Origin: Chlorobiota bacterium
GTDB lineage: Bacteria > Bacteroidota > Ignavibacteria > OLB7
DNA: 64,000 nucleotides
NCBI GenBank assembly: GCA_016700335.1
Contig: CP065014.1
Location: forward strand, 1,091,001-1,155,000
Direction of reading: 5' to 3'
Shown here: positions 9,869 through 17,490 of the stretch, in pieces
Numbering within the stretch: position 1 is the first letter of the stretch
Layout: each line of letters starts with the position of its first letter
Program-made: the position numbers and the translations under genes
Notes under the pieces: generated by a model
Databases searched by the model: none
Told to the model about the DNA's origin: nothing
Seen by the model: the letters and a program-made list of their open reading frames with translations, nothing else

Positions 9869-10066
9869 ATGATAGGAGTTACAATTCAAGAATCGGAAAC
9901 AATTGACCGAGCTTTAAAGAGGTTTAAAAAGAAATTTGATCGTTCAGGCATTTTACGAGAGTTCAGAGCAAGAACTGCTTTTATTAAGCCATCAATAGTT
10001 TCTCGCCAATCAAGGCTTAGAGCTATTAAAAAGCAACATAGAGCAAATCGTGATGCTAATCTTTAA
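9869..10066 (+). CDS. rpsU: 30S ribosomal protein bS21
   Basis: A 65-residue, very basic ribosomal protein of the small subunit near the mRNA anti-Shine-Dalgarno site. The sequence GVTIQESETIDRALKRFKKK, then GILREFRARTAFIKPS and RLRAIKK, is typical of bS21, including the Bacteroidetes-like FIKPS segment. It is co-transcribed with the zinc-ribbon gene 35 bp upstream and followed at once by a strong terminator. Confidence 0.95.
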   Translation: MIGVTIQESETIDRALKRFKKKFDRSGILREFRARTAFIKPSIVSRQSRLRAIKKQHRANRDANL

Positions 10067-10083
10067 TTGAAATTGATAGTTAA

Positions 10084-10118
10084 AAACCGTTTAAATTTAC
10101 TTTAGACGGTTTTTTTTT
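10084..10118 (+). terminator. Rho-independent terminator of rpsU
   Basis: A 12-bp stem (AAACCGTTTAAA with TTTAGACGGTTT, one G-T wobble, 5-nt loop) is followed by a run of eight T residues, 18 bp after the rpsU stop. Confidence 0.9.
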
Positions 10119-10141
10119 ACAATTAAGTTTTTAGATTATTT

Positions 10142-10610
10142 TTATTTAAATATATCAGTTTTTTTACCGTTCCAATCTGGGAAAAGTTTTGAACTCATAT
10201 TTACTCCAAATTGTTCTTCAACAATGTTAGAAAATAATGATCTAAAATCGGTTGTTACTGGCAAGTCTCTTGAATCTTCCAAATTCTCAAAACTTAGGAT
10301 TGGTACATCTCCATTGATGTATGCCAAATTTATCATTTAAATTAATCAATGAATTCACATTTGAAAATGAAGGTGAATTTAATAAAAGGTTAGGTCTTAA
10401 TAATTTCAAATTGTCATCCCCAAATGGTGTAACAGTCATTAATCCATCCATAGCCCCCCTTTGAAAAATTACAACAAGAATTTTATTTTTTTGTAATGAA
10501 AACTTTAAAGCTATTTAAGTTTTATTAATGAAACTTGGAATACCCTCCATTCCTAATAAGAAACAGGATAACCCACTTTCTTTTATAAAAGCTCTTCTTT
10601 TCTTTTTGTA
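10142..10610 (-). pseudogene. Remnant of a DUF1501-family gene
   Basis: Two pieces of a DUF1501 (Tat-exported, sulfatase-like fold) gene remain. The 5' piece, with no start codon left, reads KKRRAFIKESGLSCFLLG (a twin-arginine-like leader), then GIPSFINKT and an in-frame TAA. It continues as ILVVIFQRGAMDGLMTVTPF, GDDNLKLLRPNL and NDKFGIH, the family's N-terminal signature. It then jumps, in another frame, to a 3' piece (10142-10336) with VTTDFRSLFSNI, the family's C-terminal TTDFR motif, and a normal stop. Roughly 250 central residues are missing. It has lost its start, has one nonsense codon, a large internal deletion and a frame change, so it is dead. The 64-codon frame at 10142-10336 should not be read as a gene. 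Confidence 0.85.
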
Positions 10611-10706
10611 TTTAATTAAAAAAAGTAAGGTATAATTTTAACAAAATGGTTCCCGTTAAATTTTAAATCAAGACTTATAGTTTTTAGAATATTAGACTGT
10701 ATATAA

Positions 10707-10738
10707 TTAAAAAAGCCACTTATAAATATAAGTGGCTT
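10707..10738 (-). terminator. Rho-independent terminator of gcvP
   Basis: An 11-bp perfect stem (AAGCCACTTAT at 10713-10723 with ATAAGTGGCTT at 10728-10738, 4-nt loop) lies 25 bp downstream of the gcvP stop on the minus strand. A U-run follows in minus-strand RNA. Confidence 0.85.
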
Positions 10739-10762
10739 AATTAAATCAAACACAAAAGTTGA

Positions 10763-13624
10763 TTAATCTTGATATTCCTCAATAGGCAAACATGAACATA
10801 CTAAATTTCTATCTCCTAAAGCATTATTAACTCTGCTTACTGATGCCCAAAATTTTCTTTCCTTTAAATAAGGAACAGGGAAGGCAGCTTTTGATCGAGT
10901 GTAAGGTTTATCCCATTCATCTGCACAAACAACCTCAGATGTATGAGGTGAATTTTTTAAAACATTATTTTGCTTATCAACAATACCAAGTTCAACTTCT
11001 TGAATTTCGCTTCTAATTGAAATTAAAGCTTCAATAAATCTATCAATTTCAGCTTTAGATTCACTTTCAGTTGGTTCAATCATCAATGTACCTGCAACTG
11101 GGAAACTCACAGTAGGAGCATGAAAATTATAGTCCATTAATCTTTTTGCAACGTCTTCAACTTCGATACCAGAATTTATTTTTAATTGCCTAAAATCAAG
11201 TATACATTCATGAGCAACATTTCCATTTTTACCTTTATACAAAACTGGATAATAATTCTCAAGTTTTTTGGCTATATAATTACCATTTAAAATTGCAATT
11301 TCTGTGGCATTTCTCAAACCTTTACTTCCCATCATAAAAATATACATCCAAGAAATTACAAGTATAGAAGAACTTCCCCAAGGGGCAGCTGAAACAGCTC
11401 CATTAGTTCCATTAGTTGAATTATTAATAACAATATGATTTGGTAAAAAAGGTGTTAAATGAGATGCTACACCAATTGGACCTACTCCTGGACCACCACC
11501 TCCATGTGGTATACAAAATGTTTTATGTAAATTTAAATGGCAAACATCTGCTCCAAAATCACCTGGTCTGCATAATCCAACTTGTGCATTCATATTAGCT
11601 CCATCCATATATACTTGCCCACCATTAGAATGAATGATATCACATATTTCTCTGATACCTTCTTCAAAAACGCCATGTGTACTTGGGTAGGTAATCATTA
11701 AAGTTGAAAGGTTAGAAGCATGTAATTCAGCTTTCTCTTTTAGATCAGCAATATCTATATTTCCATTCTCATCAGTCTTTGTAACAACTACTTTCATACC
11801 AGCCATTACAGCACTTGCAGGATTTGTACCATGAGCAGATTGTGGAATTAAACAAACATTTCTATTGAAATCACCATTCGATAAATGATATCCTCTAATT
11901 GCTAAAAGCCCAGCATATTCTCCTTGAGAGCCAGCATTTGGCTGTAAAGAAACTTTATCAAAACCAGTTATTTCTTCAAGAGCTTTTTCTAAAGTATCAA
12001 ATAATTCAGCATACCCTAATGCTTGATTTTTAGGAACAAAAGGATGTATTGAACCAAATTCTCTCCAAGTTACAGGAAACATTTCACTAGTTGCATTCAG
12101 CTTCATTGTACAACTTCCCAAAGGAATCATTGAATGAGTCAATGATAAATCGCGGCTTTCAAGTTTTCTAATGTACCTTAACATTTCAGTTTCACTATGA
12201 TAAGAATTAAAAACTGGATGTTTTAAATATTCACTTTTACGATCAAAAAAACCAGTGATTGAAGAAGTGGTTTCTTCAATTGATAATGTTGCATCTTCAT
12301 AAATTCTAAAACATTGAAGTATTTCATTAACTTGATTAATTCCAACAGTTTCATCTAAAGAAATTCCAATATCTCCGTTGTTAAAGTATCTAAAATTTAT
12401 ATTTTTGGAAATAGCAATATTTTCGATTTGTTTTGAATCAATTTTTGGGCTAATATTAAGAGTATCAAAATAAACTGAATTGTTAATAATATTTCCAGCT
12501 TTTTCCAAGCATTTACTTAAAAGGGAAGTATGGGAATGAACTCTATTTGCAATTTTTTTAATTCCTTCAGGTCCATGATAAACAGCATACATTCCAGCCA
12601 TAACAGCTAACAAAACTTGAGCTGTGCAAATGTTAGATGTCGCCTTTTCTCTTCTTATATGTTGTTCTCTAGTTTGTAAAGCCATTCTTAAAGCTGGCTT
12701 ACCAAGTGAATCAGTTGAAACACCAATAATTCTACCAGGTATTACTCTTTTAAACTCATCTTTTGAAGCAAAAAAAGCTGCATGTGGTCCTCCATATCCC
12801 ATTGGTACTCCAAATCTTTGTGAATTACCAACTACAATGTCAGCTCCAAATTCTCCAGGTGGAGTAAGTAAAGCAAGTGAAAGTAAATCAGTTGCAACAG
12901 TTACAATTGCCTTATTATCATGAACTTTTTGAATAAACTCTTTATAATCTTCTACTTTTCCATCATGTGCAGGATATTGAAGCAAAGATCCAAATAAGCC
13001 TTCGGATAAATCAAAATTATTAATATCACCAACTATTACATTAATACCTAAAGGTTGAGCTCTAGTTTTAATAACATCGATTGTTTGAGGAAAACATTTG
13101 TCTGAAACTAAAAAATTATTTGAAACATTACTTCCTTTTTGATTATAACTCATACTCATTGCTTCGGCAGCTGCAGTAGCTTCATCTAATAAAGAAGCAT
13201 TTGCTATTGGAAGCCCAGTTAAATCAATAATTACAGTTTGAAAATTCAATAATGCTTGCAATCTACCTTGAGCAATTTCAGCTTGATAAGGAGTATATTG
13301 GGTATACCAACCTGGATTCTCTAAAATATTTCTTTGTATAACTGCTGGAGTAAATGTATTGTAATAACCCATACCTATGTATGAATTAAACACTAAATTT
13401 TTCTCAGAAATATTTTTTAATCTTGTTAATGCATCTTGTTCGCTTAATGCATCTTCAATCAATAACTCTCTTGGTAATCTTATGTTCTGAGGTATTGTAT
13501 CATTTATAAGATTTTCAATCGAATCGTATCCACAAATTTCTAACATCTCATTAACTTCTTTTTGGTTTAGACCTATGTGTCTGTTTTGAAAGATATCTGG
13601 ATGTGAAAAGGAGGTTTTGACCAT
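10763..13624 (-). CDS. gcvP: Glycine dehydrogenase (aminomethyl-transferring), P-protein
   Basis: The PLP-dependent P-protein of the glycine cleavage system decarboxylates glycine and passes the aminomethyl group to lipoyl H-protein. At 953 residues it is the fused single-chain form (like E. coli, 957), not the split GcvPA/GcvPB form. Visible landmarks are FQNRHIGLNQKEVNEML at the start, MGYYNTFTPAVIQRNILENP, SLTHSMIPLGSCTMKLNA at the start of the second half, SQGEYAGL, GTNPASA, and the PLP lysine in LNLHKTFCIPHGGGGPGVGP. No gcvT, gcvH or lpd lies in the window. A -7 box sits 65 bp upstream. No glycine riboswitch was recognised in its leader. Confidence 0.97.
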   Translation of the reverse strand: MVKTSFSHPDIFQNRHIGLNQKEVNEMLEICGYDSIENLINDTIPQNIRLPRELLIEDALSEQDALTRLKNISEKNLVFNSYIGMGYYNTFTPAVIQRNILENPGWYTQYTPYQAEIAQGRLQALLNFQTVIIDLTGLPIANASLLDEATAAAEAMSMSYNQKGSNVSNNFLVSDKCFPQTIDVIKTRAQPLGINVIVGDINNFDLSEGLFGSLLQYPAHDGKVEDYKEFIQKVHDNKAIVTVATDLLSLALLTPPGEFGADIVVGNSQRFGVPMGYGGPHAAFFASKDEFKRVIPGRIIGVSTDSLGKPALRMALQTREQHIRREKATSNICTAQVLLAVMAGMYAVYHGPEGIKKIANRVHSHTSLLSKCLEKAGNIINNSVYFDTLNISPKIDSKQIENIAISKNINFRYFNNGDIGISLDETVGINQVNEILQCFRIYEDATLSIEETTSSITGFFDRKSEYLKHPVFNSYHSETEMLRYIRKLESRDLSLTHSMIPLGSCTMKLNATSEMFPVTWREFGSIHPFVPKNQALGYAELFDTLEKALEEITGFDKVSLQPNAGSQGEYAGLLAIRGYHLSNGDFNRNVCLIPQSAHGTNPASAVMAGMKVVVTKTDENGNIDIADLKEKAELHASNLSTLMITYPSTHGVFEEGIREICDIIHSNGGQVYMDGANMNAQVGLCRPGDFGADVCHLNLHKTFCIPHGGGGPGVGPIGVASHLTPFLPNHIVINNSTNGTNGAVSAAPWGSSSILVISWMYIFMMGSKGLRNATEIAILNGNYIAKKLENYYPVLYKGKNGNVAHECILDFRQLKINSGIEVEDVAKRLMDYNFHAPTVSFPVAGTLMIEPTESESKAEIDRFIEALISIRSEIQEVELGIVDKQNNVLKNSPHTSEVVCADEWDKPYTRSKAAFPVPYLKERKFWASVSRVNNALGDRNLVCSCLPIEEYQD

Positions 13625-13688
13625 TAAATTTATAGTATAAGAATTGTTTAAGTTACTATTGTTTTTATTGAAGACGAATAATTGTTTG

Positions 13689-13696
13689 CAAAATTA
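13689..13696 (-). promoter_or_regulatory. Candidate -7 box (TAATTTTG) of gcvP
   Basis: The minus strand reads TAATTTTG (TAnnTTTG consensus), 65 bp upstream of the gcvP start. Position is the only extra support. Confidence 0.4.
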
Positions 13697-13732
13697 CGAA
13701 TATGATAAATATGTAAATTCTAATAATAAAAA

Positions 13733-13760
13733 AAAAGCAACCATACTTCAGGTTGCTTTT
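13733..13760 (-). terminator. Orphan terminator-like hairpin upstream of gcvP
   Basis: A perfect 10-bp stem (AAAAGCAACC with GGTTGCTTTT, loop 13743-13750) has a long A-run on its left side (13728-13736), giving a strong U-run in minus-strand RNA. No recognised gene ends here on either strand. It implies a minus-strand transcript coming from 13.77-14.2 kb, or a relic of one. Confidence 0.6.
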
Positions 13761-14239
13761 GATTAGTTTTGAAAAAGTACTAAATCTAAAGATATTTTGA
13801 ATTTTTAAAATTAAATTATAGACTAATTCCTCGAATCAATTTTATAATTTATTTAAAAAGAATTCATTTTCTTTTTAATTAAAATTATTTAAATTAAATG
13901 TATTTTAATTTTAATAAAATTTGTAAACTTTCCTTTTCAAAATTGTTCATTTAGTATTATTTTTAACTTTACTAATTTTAACTTCCTAAAACCTTAGTGA
14001 TGTTTTAGTATGATGTTAAGTTTTCTTTTAAGAAAAATTTGTTAGTTTGAGAATCGTAGTTCTCGGTTGATTGAATTGGTAAACCTTGTCTCTTTTCTTT
14101 CTCTCTTTTAATTATTTGTTTAAATAATTATTCATTAAATATAAGTTTATACCGTTTCAGTTTAAAGGTAAAACCGTTTCAGTTAAAATAATATTTAGAA
14201 TTGGTTGTCATTTTGTACAAATCATGTTAACATATATTT
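13761..14239. other. Gene-poor AT-rich stretch
   Basis: No convincing coding region is seen on either strand; the longest minus-strand frame from an ATG has only 18 codons. The stretch contains a small hairpin (GAGAA with TTCTC) near 14050-14070 and the pair of direct repeats near its right end. With the hairpin at 13733-13760 it could hold a small RNA, but nothing identifies one. Confidence 0.4.
14151..14184. repeat. Paired 12-bp direct repeat, 22-bp spacing (possible operator)
   Basis: ACCGTTTCAGTT occurs at 14151-14162 and again at 14173-14184. The start-to-start distance is 22 bp, about two helical turns, so both copies face the same side of the DNA. They lie 56-89 bp upstream of the VWA gene, where a regulator could act. 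The bases are richer in G and C than the surroundings. Confidence 0.5.
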
Positions 14240-15340
14240 ATGAATAAATTTAGATTTACTAAGTTAATACCAACTTTAAATGATGGGAAAACTCAATTCG
14301 ATAAATTGTTTGAAATATTTCAGGAAATTTTAATTCATACTTCTGGAGATGTAGCAGAAGGTTTAAAGATATTAAGTGAAATAGATAGAAAATATCAATT
14401 AACAGAAAATAATTATGGTATTGGAAATTTTGTTGAAGAGTTGAAAAAGAAAGGTTTTATTAAAGATGATATTGTTAGTGGTCAATTTAAAGTAACTGAT
14501 AAAACAAAACAATCTATTCGTAAAAGTTCATTAGATCAGATATTCGGAAAACTTAAAAAATCATTAAATGGAAATCATAAAACCTCCCATACTGGTATTG
14601 GTGATGAAGTAAGCAGTGATATTCGTAATTTCCAATTTGGTGATTCTTATGAGCAAATAGCTATTACTGAATCAATAAATAACGCTTTCATAAACCAAGG
14701 TATTGACAACTTTGATATAACTGAAAGAGATTTAGAGATTCGTGAAAAGGAACATAAATCACAAAGCTCCACCGTCCTGATGATTGATATTTCTCACTCT
14801 ATGATTCTTTACGGGGAAGATAGAATAACCCCTGCCAAAAAAGTAGCAATGGCTTTGTCTGAGTTAATTCAAATTAAATATCCTAAAGATACTTTAGATA
14901 TTATTGTGTTTGGAAATGATGCATGGCAAATTGAAGTTAAAGATTTACCTTTCTTAGAAGTTGGACCATTTTATACTAATACAGTAGCTGGATTAGAACT
15001 AGCAATGGATTTGCTGAGAAGAAGAAAGAATCCAAATAAACAGATATTTATGATTACTGATGGAAAACCAACTTGTATTAAAGAAGGGAATAGTTATTAC
15101 CAAAATAGTTGGGGTTTAGATAGAAAAATTTTAAATAAATGTTATGCTTTAGCTGCAAGTTGCAGAAGATTAAAAGTACCAGTAACAACTTTTATGATAG
15201 CTCAAGATTCATATCTCCAACAATTTGTCCAAGAATTTACTGACATAAATCAGGGAAGAGCTTTTTATACTAGTTTAAAAGGTTTAGGTGAATATATATT
15301 TGAAGACTATTCTAAAAATAGAAAGAAAACCTTAAGATAA
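14240..15340 (+). CDS. VWA-domain (MIDAS) protein, CoxE/MoxR-associated type
   Basis: A 366-residue cytosolic protein with no signal peptide. A helical N-terminal half (about 1-165) precedes a von Willebrand factor A domain (about 172-350). The metal-ion-dependent adhesion site is complete: DISHS (DxSxS), a Thr in FYTNTVAGLELA, and ITDGKP. Proteins of this type usually work with a MoxR/RavA or Mg-chelatase-like AAA+ ATPase in complex assembly or metal insertion. No such ATPase lies in the window, so the partner is unknown. A pair of 12-bp direct repeats lies just upstream. Confidence 0.85.
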   Translation: MNKFRFTKLIPTLNDGKTQFDKLFEIFQEILIHTSGDVAEGLKILSEIDRKYQLTENNYGIGNFVEELKKKGFIKDDIVSGQFKVTDKTKQSIRKSSLDQIFGKLKKSLNGNHKTSHTGIGDEVSSDIRNFQFGDSYEQIAITESINNAFINQGIDNFDITERDLEIREKEHKSQSSTVLMIDISHSMILYGEDRITPAKKVAMALSELIQIKYPKDTLDIIVFGNDAWQIEVKDLPFLEVGPFYTNTVAGLELAMDLLRRRKNPNKQIFMITDGKPTCIKEGNSYYQNSWGLDRKILNKCYALAASCRRLKVPVTTFMIAQDSYLQQFVQEFTDINQGRAFYTSLKGLGEYIFEDYSKNRKKTLR

Positions 15341-15458
15341 ATTCTTACTATTTGTTTAAATTTGTTCAGTTTAAGTTTCAATTAATATTTAAATATTTAC
15401 CCTATACAGTAAGATAACTATAATAATTTAACCCCATAATATTTTTACCCTAATTTAA

Positions 15459-16385
15459 ATGAAAACTATTTCAAGAAAAACCTACTCAAATTTTCTTATT
15501 ATTTTTTTTACTTTTTATGTAATAACAAATCTTAAAGCTTCATCTCAAATATTGATAAATGAAATTATGTTTGATCCAATATATGTAGATGGAAAAGCGA
15601 CTGCTGAGTATGTTGAATTGTTAAATAATTCAGATGAAAGTGTTCTGATTTCAGACTTCATCATTAAAGATGGAACGAATAAAATTGTTGCTCAAATTAC
15701 CAAAAAAGATTTGACAATTTCACCAAAATCATACTTTATTATTGCAAGTGATACTTCAATATACAAGAAATTTCCAATGCTAAAAGATTCAAATAATTTG
15801 TATTTTAATAAAAGTTCTTCACTAGGTTTAAACTCAGAATTTGATAATGTTGTATTAATTAATAGTGATGGAAAAACAATAGATAGTTTGCAATACAAAT
15901 CATCATGGCATAGAAAAGACCTCATTTCAACTAAAGGAATTTCATTAGAAAGAATCTCAAGTTTAAATGAAACAAATTTAGTCTCAAATTGGACTAGCTC
16001 ATCAAGTTTATTTGGTGGAACACCTTCTAAAATCAATTCTGTTTCTTCATCTCAAGAAATTTCTGATCAATTATTCACAGTTTATCCTCAAACGTTTAGT
16101 CCTGATGGTGATGGACATGAAGATCTTTTGAGAATTACTTACAACTTACCAAATGGAAATTATAGAATAATGATTAAGGCGTATGACAAGCATGGTAATT
16201 TAGTAAATACAATTGCTAACAATTTTATTTCATCTTCAAAAGGAGAATTTTCTTGGGATGGATTAAATAGTTATTCTATAGCATTGCAATCTGGTGCTTA
16301 CTTAATTAGATTTGAATATTATAATGATAATGGAAGAGGTTCAAATGCTCAAATGCAAACTGTTATCTTAGCAAAGAAATACTAA
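15459..16385 (+). CDS. Secreted lamin-tail-domain protein with FlgD/CHU_C-like C-terminus
   Basis: A 308-residue exported protein. It has a signal peptide (about 1-30, ending KASSQ), then a lamin tail domain (about 31-150; ILINEIMFDP, EYVELLNNSDE, PKSYFIIASD, SSLGLNSEFDNVVLIN). The C-terminal Ig-like module (about 205-308) reads FSPDGDGHEDLLRITYNLP, GNYRIMIKAYDKHGN, FSWDG and LQSGAYLIRFEYYN. This resembles the FlgD-like or gliding-type C-terminal modules common in surface proteins of this phylum. The role is probably cell-surface or extracellular binding; the ligand is unknown. Confidence 0.8.
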   Translation: MKTISRKTYSNFLIIFFTFYVITNLKASSQILINEIMFDPIYVDGKATAEYVELLNNSDESVLISDFIIKDGTNKIVAQITKKDLTISPKSYFIIASDTSIYKKFPMLKDSNNLYFNKSSSLGLNSEFDNVVLINSDGKTIDSLQYKSSWHRKDLISTKGISLERISSLNETNLVSNWTSSSSLFGGTPSKINSVSSSQEISDQLFTVYPQTFSPDGDGHEDLLRITYNLPNGNYRIMIKAYDKHGNLVNTIANNFISSSKGEFSWDGLNSYSIALQSGAYLIRFEYYNDNGRGSNAQMQTVILAKKY

Positions 16386-16505
16386 ATTATTTTTTTAAAT
16401 GGAAATTTACATTCAAGAATTGATTTCTAAATTTAATTTATTATAAGTTTAAAATGAAAAATTAATAAATAATTTATTAATTTACAACATTATAATATTT
16501 AAAAA

Positions 16506-17009
16506 ATGAGTGAATTAAATTCTGAATCAAAGTTAACACAATTGTCAAATAATAAATTAACACTTTGGCTTTCATTTATTGCTAGATTGGTTTTAGGTCA
16601 AATGTTACTTATTTCTGGAGCTGAAAAATTAGTTGCTCTAAAAACGTTTTCCAATTCAATTAGTAATTATCAATTAATACCTGAAAGTTTAAATAATGTG
16701 CTTGCACTTTCTTTTGTTTGGGCAGAAATTACAGTTGGAATATTATTGATACTAGGTTTATTTGTAAAAGGAAGTTCTTTTTTATCTACGTTAATGCTTT
16801 CAGTTTTCACTATAGCAATTTTGATAGCAATGGCTCGCGGTTTAGAGATTGATTGTGGCTGCTTTGCTAAACCAGAACCAATAGGCTGGATGAAAATTTT
16901 TAAAAATTCATTATGGATTTTACTTTCATTTTATTGTATGAAATTTTCAAATAGTAAATACAGTGCTGAAAATTATCTAAAATTTAACAATGATTTAATA
17001 AAATCTTAA
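16506..17009 (+). CDS. MauE/DoxX-family integral membrane protein
   Basis: A 167-residue protein with four predicted membrane helices. It shows the DoxX/MauE pattern: FIARLVLGQMLLISGAEKL in helix 1, a conserved ISNYQLIP loop, and an IDCGCFAKPEPIGW loop with paired Cys in CGC, typical of the methylamine-utilisation MauE branch. Such proteins are thought to act in disulfide or redox handling at the membrane. It is followed 46 bp later by a J-domain gene. Confidence 0.8.
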   Translation: MSELNSESKLTQLSNNKLTLWLSFIARLVLGQMLLISGAEKLVALKTFSNSISNYQLIPESLNNVLALSFVWAEITVGILLILGLFVKGSSFLSTLMLSVFTIAILIAMARGLEIDCGCFAKPEPIGWMKIFKNSLWILLSFYCMKFSNSKYSAENYLKFNNDLIKS

Positions 17010-17055
17010 TCAAATATTTATTATTCTTTTGTAAAATTATCTAAAATTTAATTAA

Positions 17056-17427
17056 ATGTCTTTTTCGCAAATAATTTCTAGAATAAACAGGATAGCCAAC
17101 TCATATAAATCATCTTTTAGTAGTTATGATGAAGATTTAAAAGTAGCAGAAGAATATATAAATTCTTACAACAAAAACAAAGAAATTTATGATGAAATTA
17201 TTGATAAACAAGAAGACTTGGAGTTTATTAATGCTTATAAATTACTTGATGTTGATAAAGATGATAAATTAGAAACAATTGTAAATTCATTTAGGAAATT
17301 GTTGAAAAAGTATCATCCTGATAATTTTACAAACGAAAGTGAAGAGCAACAACTTTTACTTAATGATAAAGTTAGAGAAATAATAAAAGCTTATGAACTT
17401 CTCAAAAGTGTAAAAGAAAAAAAATAA
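17056..17427 (+). CDS. Small J-domain (DnaJ-like) protein
   Basis: A 123-residue protein. The N-terminal half is a charged helical region of unknown role; the C-terminal half is a J domain (about 55-120) with FINAYKLLDVDKDD, ETIVNSFRKLLKKYHPDNF (HPD intact) and VREIIKAYELLK. The HPD motif stimulates DnaK ATPase, so it should recruit DnaK to some client. It lacks the Gly/Phe and zinc-finger regions of true DnaJ. It ends facing the converging FG-GAP gene. Confidence 0.82.
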   Translation: MSFSQIISRINRIANSYKSSFSSYDEDLKVAEEYINSYNKNKEIYDEIIDKQEDLEFINAYKLLDVDKDDKLETIVNSFRKLLKKYHPDNFTNESEEQQLLLNDKVREIIKAYELLKSVKEKK

Positions 17428-17490
17428 GAGTGTTTTTTTAGATTTAAATAATTGTGAAACTAGAGAAATTAATAAATTAGTTTTATATTT

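Noticed and set aside
10142..10336. Stand-alone 64-codon gene
   Set aside because: It is the 3' end of the DUF1501 remnant, in a different frame from its 5' piece, with no start context.
13625..13688. Glycine riboswitch before gcvP
   Set aside because: The leader between the -7 box and the start is about 60 nt, AT-rich, and shows neither of the two conserved glycine-aptamer cores.
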